Of a stretch of 64,000 bases of DNA, positions 1-11,798 are shown piece by piece. Position 1 is the first letter of the stretch. Each line of letters starts with the position of its first letter. The translations under genes were made by a program, and so were the position numbers. Below the pieces are notes generated by a model that made no database searches, was not told the DNA's origin, and was given only the letters and a program-made list of their open reading frames with translations. This stretch comes from Paramecium sonneborni (lineage: Eukaryota; Ciliophora; Oligohymenophorea; Peniculida; Parameciidae): positions 276,522 through 340,521 of the forward strand of contig CAJJDN010000065.1 in NCBI GenBank assembly GCA_905182985.1, written 5' to 3'.

Positions 1-62
1 TGCTTTTTAGGAATCGCTTGCACAATACCTAAAAACACTATAATCCAGAGCATTAATTTCAT
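1..62 (-). CDS. N-terminus of a secreted or membrane protein (partial, runs off window)
   Basis: Only the first 20 codons lie in the window. They begin with ATG at 62 and read MKLMLWIIVFLGIVQAIPKK: a short basic start, a hydrophobic core and a small-residue VQA site. This is a textbook signal peptide, so the product probably enters the secretory pathway. Nothing can be said about the mature protein. The start codon lies only 27 bp from the start of the divergent KIN17 gene, so both must share one very short promoter region. Confidence 0.6.
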   Translation of the reverse strand, partial: MKLMLWIIVFLGIVQAIPKK

Positions 63-89
63 TTAAAACGAATATTAATAAAAATAATA

Positions 90-1289
90 ATGTATAGTTA
101 AACATATGGAAAATAATAAGCAACCAAGACTGCAAAATTGAAATTCTTTTGTTAAATGTGTAGAAAATAATGTTATGATGAAAATGGATTTCGTTGTCAT
201 TTAAACTCAGGTCATCATATGAAAATGATGCGGCTTTATAATGAAGATCCTGACTTTTATATTGAATAATTTAGTTAAGAATTTGAAACAGCTTTTATGG
301 AGATATTAAAAGAAAAATATAAAGATTAAAAGATCGGCTCCAATAAAGTTTACGAAGATATGATTAGAAAAGTAGATCATGTACATTTAAATGGAACAAA
401 ATGGACTAAATTAGCAGATTTCATTTAATATTTGATTTCAAATAATAAAATTGGGTTCGATCATTCTCAAGGAGATATTGTAATTTGGAATCTGAATTTC
501 AACCCAGAAAAAATAAAATATGATAAAGTAGAAACAAAAAAAGTTAAGTTAGTTGAAAAATAAAATGCTTTAATTGATAAATCATTAGAAAAGCAGATCA
601 TTAAAGGATAAAAACTAAATGAATAAGATACTGATAATTAAGAATCTGTGGATTTAAAATTTTCAGAATAAAAAATTAATAACAATTAAATTGAAGCATA
701 GCCATAAGAATAATTTATATCATTTGATATAACTTTCAATTAGGGGAATAAAAAAGACAGTCAAATTGTTTTGGATGTTGAGAATTAAGGAAATAAATAG
801 TGGATAGAAGAAAGTCTTCTTAAATAATAAGGTTTGAAGGAAAATATGGAGAAATTATATTAAAATATCAAGTATAAAAATAATTAAAACACAGTAAGCT
901 AGCCCTTGTAAATACCAGAATAAGTTGCCGATGATTTTCCATGGATTAAAGAAAACATTTTTGTAAAAATTATAGATAAATAATTAAACAATGGAAAATA
1001 CTATGGAAAGAAAGGAATTGTTAAAAGAGTTATTGATTAATTTGGTGGGTTAATTGAAATTTAAAGTAGTACTAAAGAAAAAGTTATTATTGATTAGAAA
1101 TTCCTTTAAACAGTCATACCTAAGATTGGAAACTTAGTAATGATTTTGAAGGAAGGACAGCATAGAGGAAAAATAGGAAAACTTGAAAGTATTCACTAAG
1201 ACAACTATAGTGGAAGTGTATATTTAGAAAATGAAAATATTCTTTTAGAAATGCCTTTTGATTTATTTAGTAAAATTAATTAAGAATGA
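90..1289 (+). CDS. KIN17: KIN17 homologue, zinc-finger DNA/RNA-binding protein
   Basis: Intronless, 399 residues (human KIN17 is about 393), ending at TGA. The family has roles in DNA replication and repair and is associated with the spliceosome, in the nucleus. Visible in order: a C2H2 finger (C21, C24, H37, H42/H43) inside the family signature CQMCRKQCYDENGFRCH; a winged-helix segment with the family-like HLNGTKWTKLADF (about residues 95-140); a glutamine/lysine-rich low-complexity linker; and a C-terminal SH3-like plus KOW pair (about residues 285-395, with GKYYGKKGIVK and QHRGKIGKLES). The ATG at 90 is chosen because the reading frame upstream of the finger is open back to it. Compared with animal KIN17 the segment before the finger is short and divergent. 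Many in-frame TAA/TAG codons fall where glutamine is expected, good evidence for the reassigned code. Confidence 0.93.
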
Positions 1290-2036
1290 ATTATAATTAT
1301 ACAAAGGTCCTATTTTACAAAATTTTGATAGAATTGTTTCAATCTTGTTTTGAGTTAAAAATACTAAATTACATAAGAATAAACTTATAAAACACTTTCT
1401 TGGCAACCTTTTTTTTCTCAATTTTCAATGAATATATAAAATTATTCACACTTGATCTATTTAATAAATATTTGATATAAATTCCCAATTTGTAAATATT
1501 AATTAATTTATTTTTGATAACATACTTAAGATAATTAAGAAAATAAATGAATAGAATTACTTATATATATTATCTAAAGTTTTAAAGGTTTAAAACAGCA
1601 ATCAAAAGAACAAAACAGCCTTGTAGATTTATGGATTTCTTGCAATATGAGAACATAGCCTAACTTTATAATCACAAATAAGGTTTTATTATTATTTATA
1701 AAAAAATTCTTATTTTATTTGTACCTACTTATCTATTGAATTAATGACATAGTAATAAATTTGTTATCCTTCTTTAACAAAAATTGAATATGAAATAAAG
1801 CAAGATGTATTCTTGTTTTCATCATAATTTTAGAATTTAATTAATATTGTTTATAATATTAATACTAAACTGATGTTGAGATATCAAATAAATTTTTTTT
1901 GATTTGATAGATGGAATGGGGTCTTAAAAAGAAATTGAAAATAAAATTTGGGACACTAAAAATTTTAAATAATACTATGTTGTATAAATAAAACAAATTT
2001 CAAAATTCCAAAATTTAATATATAAGCTCAAAATTC
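1290..2036. other. AT-rich spacer with one weak 66-codon ORF
   Basis: This stretch separates the 3' ends of two convergent genes. It is mostly runs of A and T with no family I recognise. A plus-strand frame 1547..1747 is open in the ciliate code for 66 residues and includes a basic segment (FKTAIKRTKQPCRFMDFLQY) followed by a hydrophobic tail. It could be a small gene or chance, since TGA is rare in AT-rich DNA. I do not call it a gene. Confidence 0.4.
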
Positions 2037-2927
2037 TCATTTGTTAATTCTTAATAATTTATTTATTAATATCTCTTTTAGATACTTTAACTAAAAATCT
2101 AAATTGTTATGACGTGCTAATGAGTCAAGATCTTTATTTTCAAAATCGTTAAAAAGAGTTCGGAAAATTTATAGGTGATTTGAGATTTTATGTTCAAAGA
2201 GTAAGTTGGAAAGAAGATTAGATATTGAGATTTAGATTGATTTTTTCTTTAATAAACAATAAGGATTGATTCGAATACATCCATCAAGTTGCTGGACAAT
2301 ATCATCTATAGTAATAAGAATATAGAATACCATGATTTATATTGAGATTTCTATTTAATAGTTTCAAACAAAAATTAACAAGTTCTTTGGAATTATCATA
2401 ATTGTTAAGTTCTATAAATTTTTTGGTCTAAAATGTGAACAATATTGATTACAAAAATTTTGAGAATCCAAAATCCTTGACAATTCTACTCTGAAATGAA
2501 CTCATTTATGGGTAGAATGATATCCTAAGATTGTCTCTTATAGTTTACAATAGCTTCAAGCATCTAAGATCCTAGACTCTATAGTTTAATACAATATACT
2601 TTCAAAAAACTGCATAGTTTAAACTTAGTATTACATCCTATCTTCCTCTCTTTAAAAAATCGAAGGAAAGTGATAGTTGGGTACATCATCTAATTGACTA
2701 AGTTCTTCTTAGATTTTTTCATTTAATTTTTGAGTTTCTGGAGAACAAACAACACTTAAAGAATTGCCGGATAAAGGTGTATATGTAAAAGCACACTAGA
2801 GTAGCAAAGAATATAAAACCTATTAGAAATTTCTAATGGAATCACCTATGAGTTGACCTTGAATAAGGTTAGTTTGTTTCCCTTAAAATTTACTATTTTT
2901 TTGAACAGAATGACATTGACTAGACAT
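2037..2927 (-). CDS. Unknown protein, about 262 residues, four introns
   Basis: I do not recognise the family. With introns at 2796..2819 (24 nt; in frame and optional), 2572..2599 (28 nt), 2428..2452 (25 nt) and 2306..2330 (25 nt) removed, one frame runs from ATG at 2927 to TGA at 2037..2039 and its length divides exactly by three. The N-terminal third is polar and Q/S-rich. The rest is helical and leucine-rich (IQEELSQLDDVPNYHF, LVNFCLKLLNRNLNIN), ending in a basic helix. No signal peptide or membrane span is seen. The 28-nt intron is inferred because its removal joins two long open segments; a shorter acceptor gives an early stop. It faces VPS35 head to head across about 470 bp. Confidence 0.6.
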
Positions 2928-3397
2928 GAACTTCTAATTTAAAGTAATTATTTTAATCCAATTTCAAGTTAAAATACAATAGAGATTTAATATATTATAA
3001 ATTTTTGAATAAGAAAAGCATTTTGACAGAAAAGAAAATAAGAAATAAGCATTTAAAAGTAAAAAAAAGTTTGAAAACTTTCATAATTTGAAGAATGATT
3101 TATCTTCTGTTATATTAATGATTTAAGTAATATGTATATAGATAATTGTATAGGTTTTAACATATTAGTTTGTATTTGAGTAATTTTGAATGGATAAAAG
3201 TGAATAAGTTATTGCAAGAAAGATAAAGTGAAAAGAGAATGGGTATTAATAATATTGAAAGTGTTATTAAATTAGTTATTTATGTTATAGAATAAGAGGT
3301 TTATATTTATATTTATTGAATAAATCTTCAATGTGTGTTTTAAGTAAGAAATAGTGGTTGAGAGATTTATTAAAAATTAAATTGTTTTGATTAAAAA
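2928..3397. other. Intergenic region between divergent genes
   Basis: About 470 bp between the ATG of the minus-strand unknown gene and the ATG of VPS35. It should hold both promoters. It is AT-rich with no ORF worth naming and no motif I can assign. Confidence 0.5.
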
Positions 3398-5803
3398 ATG
3401 GAAGAAGATTAAGAAAAGTATTTGGAAGATGCCCGTAAAGTTGTCAAAGAACAAGCATATTTTATGAGGGCTTCGTTAGAGAAGGCTTAATTAAAAGATG
3501 CCTTGAGATATTCTTCAGCAATGTTGAGTGAATTGAAAACTTCTTTGTTGAGTCCAAGAAATTATTACATTTTGTTTATGTAGGTGTTTGATGAGATGCG
3601 TATATTGGAGAATTACTTCAAAGAAGAGTATAGAAGAGGAAGGAAAATGCCAGACTTATATGAATCAGTTTAGCATGCCACATACGTCATTCCACGTTTA
3701 TATCTACTAATCACAGTGGGATCGGTATTCATATAAACTCATGAAATTGGAGCAAAAGTGATCTTGCTTGACTTATTGGAATGTATAAAAGTAATAATAG
3801 TAAATATACTAGGCTATTCAACATCCATTAAGAGGATTATTTATTAGATATTATTTTTTGAAATTGTGCAAAGACAGATTGCCAGACACAGGATCTGAAT
3901 ATGAAGGAGCTGGAGGAAATATTGATGATGCCATTGAAATAATTATAAGAAATTTATCAGAGATGAATAAATTATGGATAAGAATGTAAGGTTCTAAAGA
4001 GAAATCAAAGAGAGAAAGAGAAAGGATGGATCTAAAGGTAACAATTGGAGAAAATGTTACAAGATTGAGCAACTTAGAAGGAGTGTCATTAGATACTTAT
4101 AAAGCAAAGGTTTTACCTAAAATCATTGATATAATTACCAGTAGTAAAGATGCAATCTCTTAAACATATTTAATGGATTGCACTATTCAAGCTTTTCCAG
4201 ATGAGTATCATTTGTAAACTCTTTAAGAACTTCTTAAGGTTTGTACAACTCAACTTGAACCTACAGTCGATATCAAAAATATATTCATTAATCTTATGGG
4301 TAGATTAGCTGATTTTGCATTAAATAATGATATGGGCACATTTAATTCTGAAGTCGATATTTACAGCATGTTTAAATAAAATATTGACAAAGTATTAATA
4401 TCAAATTTATATATAGATGTTAGATTCTAACAGTCAAATAGAATTTAAAAATCTATTAGATTTATAAGTTGCTTTTCTCAATTTTACACTTAGATGCTAT
4501 CCCTCTAATTCAGAATATGTCAATGATATACTTAAATCATGTTGTAGATTATGTGAACGATAAAATGAAACTGATTTCACTGAAGAATGCTAAAAAAATA
4601 TTGTTAAGTTTCTAGCTATGCCTTTGGATACTATGAGTTTATCTATTCTAACTATGAATGAGTATCCTAATCTTATGAAACATCTTCCATTTTAAAAAAG
4701 AAGACAAGTTGCTATCAAAATCTGTTAAGCTGTTGTCAACTTAAATTAAGTTATAGAAGATTTAAAAATCACTGAAGAGTTACTCAAATTTATTTCACCA
4801 CTCTTGATTACATAAAATGATTATGTTGAAATTCCAGAAAATGAATTTGAAGAAGAATAATAATTAGTAGCCAGAACTGTTCATCTAGTTTCTAATCAAG
4901 ACTTATCAATTTAAAACACTATTTTATAAAAATTTATTGCCAAATTCAAACTCGGAGATGTTAACAGATAAAAATACACTTATCCTGCTGCCATTTTTGC
5001 TTTATTTAAATTAGTTTAACAAATAGCAGGATAAACAGAACGATAATGTAATTTATATTTTATTATTACTTTAGAAGAAATATCCTACAAAGCCTTATTT
5101 GACTAAATCAAAGAATTAATTGAGGTTTTACAAGGAAACTTTCCAGAGTTAGCTTTGAAACTTTACTTAAACTTTTTGTTATGCATCAATACTGTTGATC
5201 AAACTCAAGAATTTGATGAATTCTCTTATGATATAGGAACATAGATTATCACCATATTCTAAGATGAAATTGGAGATTCTAATTTAAAAGTTACCTTATT
5301 AAATTAAATTATGTCTACTTTTGCATAATTAAATTGTATTAATCCTGAAAACTTTGATACTCTTGCTGGAAATGCCACATAACAAGCTGCTAAATTATTA
5401 AAGAAGAATGAATAAGCTATTGGTGTCCTCAATTCCACTCATATGTTTTACAATAGATATTAAAAAAATGCTTAAAGAGTTCAAGAATGTTTCAAAAAGG
5501 CTTTGAAAATAGCAAACCAAAGCATTGGAAACAATCCAAAATTTGTATATGTTTTTATTTAAATTTTGAATAAATATTTCTATTTCTTTGAATAAGTTGA
5601 AGTAAATAATTTATTAATCAATTTAGTTTAAAGAAGCAGAAATCTAGGAAGTTATCAAAATAATTAATGAAAAACTACCCAAAGCATTGTCAGATAATGA
5701 TGAGCAATCCAAAAAGATTAAAATATTATGGACAGCAACATAAGAACTTGTAAAAGAAAGAAAAAGAAGATCCATTTAAGCCTATCAATAAATAAACATT
5801 TGA
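3398..5803 (+). CDS. VPS35: VPS35, retromer core subunit
   Basis: 777 residues after removing introns 3791..3812 (22 nt), 4392..4416 (25 nt) and 5602..5626 (25 nt); the family is usually near 790. VPS35 is the alpha-solenoid scaffold of the retromer coat. It binds VPS26 and VPS29 and recycles receptors from endosomes to the Golgi. The N-terminal block carries the family signature: LKDALRYSSAMLSELKTSLL, then the VPS26-binding PRLYLL motif with VGSVFIQ after it, then HPLRGLFIRYY. The C-terminal half keeps the SHMFYNRYQK and ECFKKALKIANQS repeats that contact VPS29. The first intron falls inside the conserved block between EMYK and AIQHPLRGL, which fixes its ends. The next gene begins about 110 bp downstream on the same strand. 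Confidence 0.95.
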
Positions 5804-5914
5804 GTATGATATGAACCGAATATTTAATTATCAGATCTATTGTCTTCTCAATTTTCAAATATTTAACCCTTATGCATACAATTTAAATATTACTATTTTA
5901 TAACAATATAAAAT

Positions 5915-6500
5915 ATGTATAACAGTCTTGTAAGTAAATAAATTGATATATATAAACCAGGTTACTTCAAAAGGGTTCTATAATCATCGTTTTTGTTATA
6001 CCAGCCAGGAATAAAAACCTGTTAAAATAGAATTTTCATTTGAAGAGTCAAAACCAATAAGTCATTTGATAAGAAATATTTAGCCAAGAATAAGATGGTC
6101 TTCAGCAAATTAGCCTAAGTTAAAACTTAATAATTTTAATGAGAGAGGGAAGTAGTTCTATATGGAAACTCCAAAAATGAATGATGTATCTAGATAAAGT
6201 CAATCAGCAGGAGGTTGTAGACTAAATACCAATGAATTTAGAGCCACTTATAGTAGATGGATTTGTTCACCTTTGTAATAAGCTTCAAATACTGAAGAAA
6301 CTACAAAAGGATTCTATACTTTAAAATATATAGGAGAACACAATTAATAGATAGGAGTGCTTACGAAAAAATTGAGTATGATATCAAGTCCAAAAAAAGT
6401 AAATTAGAGAATTCGAAGTTACACTCCTTCTATTGTAATTAATAATTAATATATTGTTAATAAATATGTAATTCCTAGAAGATTAGGTGAACATAATTGA
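5915..6500 (+). CDS. Unknown basic protein, about 184 residues
   Basis: Not recognised. The model starts at ATG 5915 and removes a 31-nt GT...CAG intron at 5930..5960, giving 184 codons before TGA. The frame also stays open upstream to an ATG at 5811, but that piece is hydrophobic and AT-driven and would begin 7 bp after VPS35, so I prefer the later start. The protein is basic and rich in R, K, S, N and Q, without membrane spans, and looks disordered. Short motifs such as GGCRLNTNEFRATYSRW and the C-terminal VIPRRLGEHN are the best queries for a homology search. It sits between VPS35 and the tubulin glycylase gene on the same strand. Confidence 0.5.
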
Positions 6501-6535
6501 AATTATTGATTTTTATAAAATTATACTAATTAAAA

Positions 6536-8792
6536 ATGTTAGATTATCGTGCATCATATTTCAATGTTTAAGGAAATAAAGCAAGCATTAATTTAAATGT
6601 TAAATTGTTTTAATCAATGAAATCAAAAGGACAGTTAATAAAATCAAAATCAAAAGAGCCAATAAGAGGACAATTAAGAACCTTAAAGAAATTGGAAGAT
6701 AACATTGAAGAACCGCAAATGTAATAAAGAGCTTTAACAACATAAAAGAAATTAGTACCATTGATAGAGGAGCCTTAATAAAAGAACGAGGACCTTAATC
6801 CATTGCGATATAATTTAATTCAATTATTGGTTTTGATGGGAAAAAAAGAATATTATTTTGATAAAATAGTGAAAGATGATTTAAAATTAATACGAGTAAT
6901 TTCTTAATCAAAAGAGAATCCAGAGGAACATCTATAAAAAATAAAAAAATTTTTAAGCAATAAAGTTCGTTATAAGTATAGGAGCACATTTAAAATGTTA
7001 TGTACAAAATTATAATTATTTGAAAGTGTAAATTTAACTTGAATTATTGAAATACAGTCCAAAAAAGAAATCAGTTGCAATAAAAAACAGTCAAAGAGAT
7101 TATGAATAAGATGAAGAGGATGATACACTTAAAAAGAAAAAAATAAGTGCAAGGGGAATATAAGACTATCCTACATGGAAAAAAAAAAATAATGTAGCTT
7201 TAAATTAAAAAGTATTTATAATTACTAGTGGATATCATGCACTTAGAGATGCATTATTAGAAAGAAATTGGGCAGAAAATGATGATGCATATAGTCCATT
7301 TTTTGATTTGAAATGGACATGCAGTTTGAGAAGTGATGATTTTATGAATTTAATGGAATTTCAATAGATTAATCATTTTGATTGTAATTAATGTTTATGT
7401 TCAAAATATGGATTGGCAAGAAATATTAGATGTATCAATAATTGGGAATCATTCTTTCCAAGATGTTATGATCTTGGAGATTTAGTCGATTTTTCAGATT
7501 TTATAGAGGATTTCAAAATATCAAAAATTCATAGTATATTACTAGATTTTGAATAAAGTTTAACTAATCAAAATTAAAATAAAATCATAGTTGAGCCTGA
7601 AGATGATGGAGATTACAATAATAAAGGAGATGATTAGAATAATACAATAAGAACAGAACTAAATTATAATAATAATAATACAAAGTTTGATGATTAAAAC
7701 AATAATACATTAAGAATAAAAGAAGAAAAATAACAACCACTTAATGTTAATTAGTTAAATTACAGATAAAGATTCAGAATTAGACTTTGTTTAGTTGTGA
7801 TGAATAGAGTAAACAAATCTTTAACTAATATGGTTAAAAGTATTCTTAAAGATGAATTTCCTTTCATTCATCCTGGAGAATGGATTGTTCTTTTGAAAGA
7901 TCCAGATAAACCTAAAGAAATCTTAATTTAAGATTATATAGAATAATAACTAAAATTAAATGGATACGAAGATTATGAAGGAATTCAATTTCTTAAAAAG
8001 TATGTTCCTTAAATAAAAGAATTACTTAAATAATTAAGTAAAAATCCTTAAAACTCTCTTCAAGGAACTAGAAATATTTGGATTGTAAAACCTGAATATT
8101 CTTCAAGAGGAAGAGGAATTAGATGTCTTGATGATTTAAATTAAATTTTAGACAATGTCAATAAGGAGACGATGAATTATGTTGCTATGAAATATATTGA
8201 AAATCCTTTGATTATAAAAAACCGTAAATTTGATATAAGATAATGGATATTAGTAACAGAATTAGTTCCATTAAAAATATATTTCTATAATGAATGTTAT
8301 GTGAGATTTTCAGCTGAAGAATTTGATATTGATTAGTTTCACAACAGATTTGCTCATCTTACAAATAATGCTATAGCCAAATATTCATAAAAATTTCATA
8401 AATCAGAAATTAAAGGAAATATGTGGACATAAGATGATTTTTAACAGTATTTATTAGAAGAATTTGGTTGGGATGTTTTTGCTGAGAAAATACAACCTAA
8501 ATTTAAAGAAATCGTGATAAACAGTTTAAGATGTTGCAGTGATTAATTAAAAAATAGAAAGCGTTCCTTTGAAGTTTATGGATACGATTTTATGATTGAT
8601 GATTAATTTAATTCTTGGTTAATCGAAGTTAATATGTCACCTTCTAGTGATACTACAACTCCAGTTACTGCCTAAATCATACCTAAAATGCTTGAAGATA
8701 TTGTTAAAGTTGTCGTCGATAACTAGAATAAAACCAAAAAGAAAATTGGTGGTTTTTAGTTGATTTATAACAGTGATACTAAATTATTATGA
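6536..8792 (+). CDS. TTLL3: TTLL3-type tubulin glycine ligase
   Basis: 743 residues. Members of this branch of the tubulin tyrosine ligase-like family add the first glycine to tubulin side chains in cilia. The N-terminal third is basic and low-complexity. A TTLL3-specific block follows ([26 protein letters not shown], then [17 protein letters not shown] and [13 protein letters not shown]). The ATP-grasp core comes next: [45 protein letters not shown] and the metal/ATP-binding [13 protein letters not shown] near the C-terminus. One intron, 7002..7026 (25 nt, ending AAAG), is needed to join the first exon to the conserved frame; this acceptor is unusual and its exact ends are tentative. A poly-N/D insert lies before the catalytic core. 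The branch could be TTLL8 rather than TTLL3. Confidence 0.88.
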
Positions 8793-9141
8793 TGAAGTTT
8801 AAATAAATTAATATGTATCTAATTTTAAAAAGAATAATGTGATTATAATTAAATTCAACTCATTAAATTTATTCAATGTTCTATCTATTTTAGATTAACA
8901 TGAAATCAAATTATAATAAAACTATCTTCTAAAGTTTCTATTTTACTTCATAATTATTTAGGGATAACTTAGAATTTTTAATTAAAAATATTCTTGATTA
9001 AATATCTAGATAATTTAATATTGAGAAGAATTATTAAAATAAATAAATAAATATTTCATTGTTAATATATAAATATTGATAATTAGAGATTTTCTTATTA
9101 AAATTAATATAATTTTATATTTATCTATACTATTAAAATAT
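8793..9141. other. AT-rich spacer between convergent genes
   Basis: Roughly 350 bp between the TGA of the glycylase gene and the TGA of the bromodomain gene. I see only A/T-rich sequence with no supported ORF or RNA gene. Both 3' ends must terminate and polyadenylate here. Confidence 0.5.
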
Positions 9142-9809
9142 TCAAAGCAAATTAACTTATTCACATGCTTTGGAATCTAATTTTTTTACATCAATAACTA
9201 ATTTATCTTCTTCTCTTGAGAGACATTCTGGTTAAAATTCAGCTAAATAGTTTATTATTTTAATTAATTGTTCTTGCTCTAAATTTTTAATTGTATGACA
9301 AAATTTAAGACGAGACGCTTCATTACTTGGTTTATTTCTAAATGAATTTATAAAAAAATTACTTTAAGCGAAAATCAAAAGAAGGTTATTATAAATTAGG
9401 CGGTCTTTCTGAATTTTGTTTTTTTTTTTTCTTTCCTAAATTAAAATCATCTTCAATAACTTTTTATAAGCTTTTGCATTGTTATTCTAAATAAATTGAT
9501 TATTTATAGATTATTGATCCTATTATTGTGAATAGTAAATGATTGTACCCTTTTAGTTGTATAATTAGCAATTCTTCCAAACTAAATCTAAATCTTTAAA
9601 GAATTCAGAATGATTTAAATATCTATTGGACTCTAGCTTCTTTTTAATAGTTGTTCTATGAATAAGAATAATATTTACAAATCCATTTTGTTTATGATAA
9701 CTTTATTGTAATCTTCATCATCATAAGGATCTACAAATTCTAGAGATATTGGATTGTTAATGAGATTTTCTATTATTTCTAATAATTTCTGTTATAATTA
9801 AGCCATCAT
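9142..9809 (-). CDS. Minimal BET protein: one bromodomain plus NET (extra-terminal) domain
   Basis: 196 residues after removing introns 9656..9678 (23 nt), 9520..9548 (29 nt) and 9338..9362 (25 nt). Bromodomains bind acetyl-lysine on histones; the NET domain recruits chromatin partners. The bromodomain spans most of the first 100 residues: the PISLEFVDPYDDEDY ZA-loop region, then LTTIKKKLESNRYLN, then the key asparagine in WKNCQLYN. A short basic linker (GKKKKKQNSERPP) leads to a NET domain with LKFCHTIKNLEQEQLIKII and LDVKKLDS-like acidic/leucine pattern up to the C-terminus. BET proteins normally have two bromodomains or a long tail, so this is a stripped-down version. Start at 9809 (MMAQ) or 9806. 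It diverges from HMG-CoA lyase with only 7 bp between the two start codons. Confidence 0.85.
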
Positions 9810-9816
9810 TTTATTT

Positions 9817-10848
9817 ATGAGTAGAGTGAATAATTTATTGTCATAACTTCAAAAGTATAAGAATATAAAGTTGCCATAAAAAGTTAAAATAGTAGAAATG
9901 GGACCAAGAGATGGATTATAGAATGAAAAGATAATAGTAGAAAGTGAGAATAAAGTAAAATTCATAAATCTGTATGAATTCAATTAATCTAAAGATTATC
10001 TTAATGTGGATTTTAGGCAATAGAGACTACTAGTTTTGTATCAAAGAAATGGGTACCATAAATGGGGGATGCTTCTGAAGTTTATTAGAAAATAGATAAA
10101 GTTCCAAATGTGAGTTATCCTGTTCTAGTTCCTAATGTAACTGGATTAGATTAAGCATTAAAAGTTGATGTAAAAGAAATAGCTGTATTTGGAGCTGCAT
10201 CTGAAGCATTTTCTTAAAAAAATATAAACTGTTCTATTGTAAGTATAATTTAATAAGTTTAGTCTGATTCACTAAAAAGATTTAATGAGGTAGTAATAAA
10301 AGCCTAATAAAATGGAATTAAAATAAGAGGATATGTATCATGTGTTATGGGATGTCCATATGAAGGGGATATTAATCCTTTAAAAGTAGCAGAAGTAACA
10401 TAAAAATTATTTGAAATGGGTATTCAAAAAATAAACGATTATTATAAGGTTGTTATGAAGTTTCATTAGGAGACACTATTGGAGTTGGAACACCTGAGAA
10501 GACTAAAGATTTAATGTAAGCTCTTTCTTAATTTGACTTTTAAAAATTGGCTGTTCATTTTCATGATACTTATGATAGAGCTATTCCAAACATACTGGTT
10601 GCTTTAGAAGTAATTTAATTCAGAAATTAATAATATAGCATGGAATCTAAGTTGTTGATTCATCAGTTTCAGGTTTAGGAGGTTGTCCATATGCTGGTAA
10701 ACCTAGTGGAAATGTAGCTACAGAAACTGTAGTAAATACATTAAATTATTTGGGAATAGAAACAGGTATTGACAAAGAAAAACTCAAAGAAGCTTCAGAT
10801 TTTATTTGTGGTTTGTTAAATCGATAAAATATATCAATCAATTTTTGA
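9817..10848 (+). CDS. HMGCL: Hydroxymethylglutaryl-CoA lyase
   Basis: 308 residues after removing introns 9972..9994 (23 nt), 10239..10262 (24 nt), 10420..10448 (29 nt) and 10610..10638 (29 nt). The enzyme splits HMG-CoA into acetyl-CoA and acetoacetate in leucine breakdown and ketogenesis, normally in mitochondria. Catalytic features visible: MGPRDGLQNEK (R and D), [23 protein letters not shown], the metal-binding [11 protein letters not shown], and the reactive-loop cysteine in [14 protein letters not shown]. The N-terminus from ATG 9817 ([18 protein letters not shown]) is short, basic and amphipathic and may be a mitochondrial targeting peptide. Introns 1 and 3 end in AAG rather than TAG or CAG; both ends are fixed by the conserved protein sequence. 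There is no peroxisomal CKL-like C-terminus. Confidence 0.94.
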
Positions 10849-11798
10849 GAATCAAATGAAAGGAAAGAATCACTCATCTGGATTGAGTGCATCAAAAAAT
10901 ATTCCATTTATAATAACTTAATATTGTGTCTCTCTCTCTATACATTATATATAGATGTACTGTTTGGATCATATTATTGAGGATTGTCTTATTTTAGTTT
11001 TGTTTATGATTCTTTTAACGCTCTCTTTGATTACAGACATCCCATTTTTATATAAAAATTTATAAATTTTCAATCATTTTTTCCATTATTTACAAAAATT
11101 TCTCAAAATATATTCATTTGATTCGAATTTAAAAATATAGTAGATACTACTATTTTTTCACATCATTCATTTCTACATTAATTTTTATATCTAATATTTC
11201 TATTATAATATTCTCTATTCACATCATAAATTAACTTTATTTTAATAAAACTCTTGACCTATTTTAATTAAATCCTTATTCAAATTTACATTAATTTAAC
11301 AAATAAATTTTAAGACTGCTCTTAATTATATAAAAATTCACTCCTTAAATCATTATTTATCTTTCTTATTTATTGACTTTTGGAAATCTAATAGATTGAG
11401 ATTTTAAGTTAAATTATATTAAATTAATAAATAATTAATTTAAACAAAAATTAGGAATATATTTCAATTTTATTGTCATTCATATTATCTATTCATAAAA
11501 TTTAATGAAATGAATTTGAAATTTTCAGTTAAATTAAATATTTCGACATTTCCAAGAATAAAAGATTTAAAGATATAATCCTAATTTTATAATGGAAATA
11601 TTAATAAAATAAGAAATCACTTTAAATTTTGATGAGATTAGAGCCCATAAAAATCAAAAGATTATTTAAAAAGCTTAAAAAATTAACTTTTTCTTAATAA
11701 TAAATTAAACTGCTTTTTGAATAAAATCTTTCATTTAAATTAAATAAATGTTTATAAGTTTACTTTTGAAAAAAGTGATTTTTTAAGTCTTTTTATAT
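10849..11798. other. Long AT-rich intergenic region
   Basis: About 950 bp between the 3' ends of HMG-CoA lyase and the minus-strand K+ channel. It contains a short CT run near 10930 and otherwise A/T-rich sequence. No frame on either strand looks protein-like, and I see no RNA gene. Confidence 0.45.

Noticed and set aside
2579..2599. A 21-nt intron in the unknown minus-strand gene
   Set aside because: That acceptor leads to TGA within eight codons; the longer 28-nt choice ending at GTCTAG opens the next exon and makes the total length divisible by three.
3851..6989. Short minus-strand ORFs at 3851..4072 and 6795..6989
   Set aside because: Shadows of VPS35 and TTLL3, respectively; hydrophobic low-complexity translations with no support.
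9436..9460. A 25-nt GT...TAG intron in the BET gene
   Set aside because: Removing it leads to an early TGA; using the 29-nt intron at 9520..9548 instead gives a continuous frame through bromodomain and NET domain.
10920..10960. CT-rich run and AT repeats as a regulatory element or microsatellite
   Set aside because: Too short and simple to support a call in DNA of this composition.
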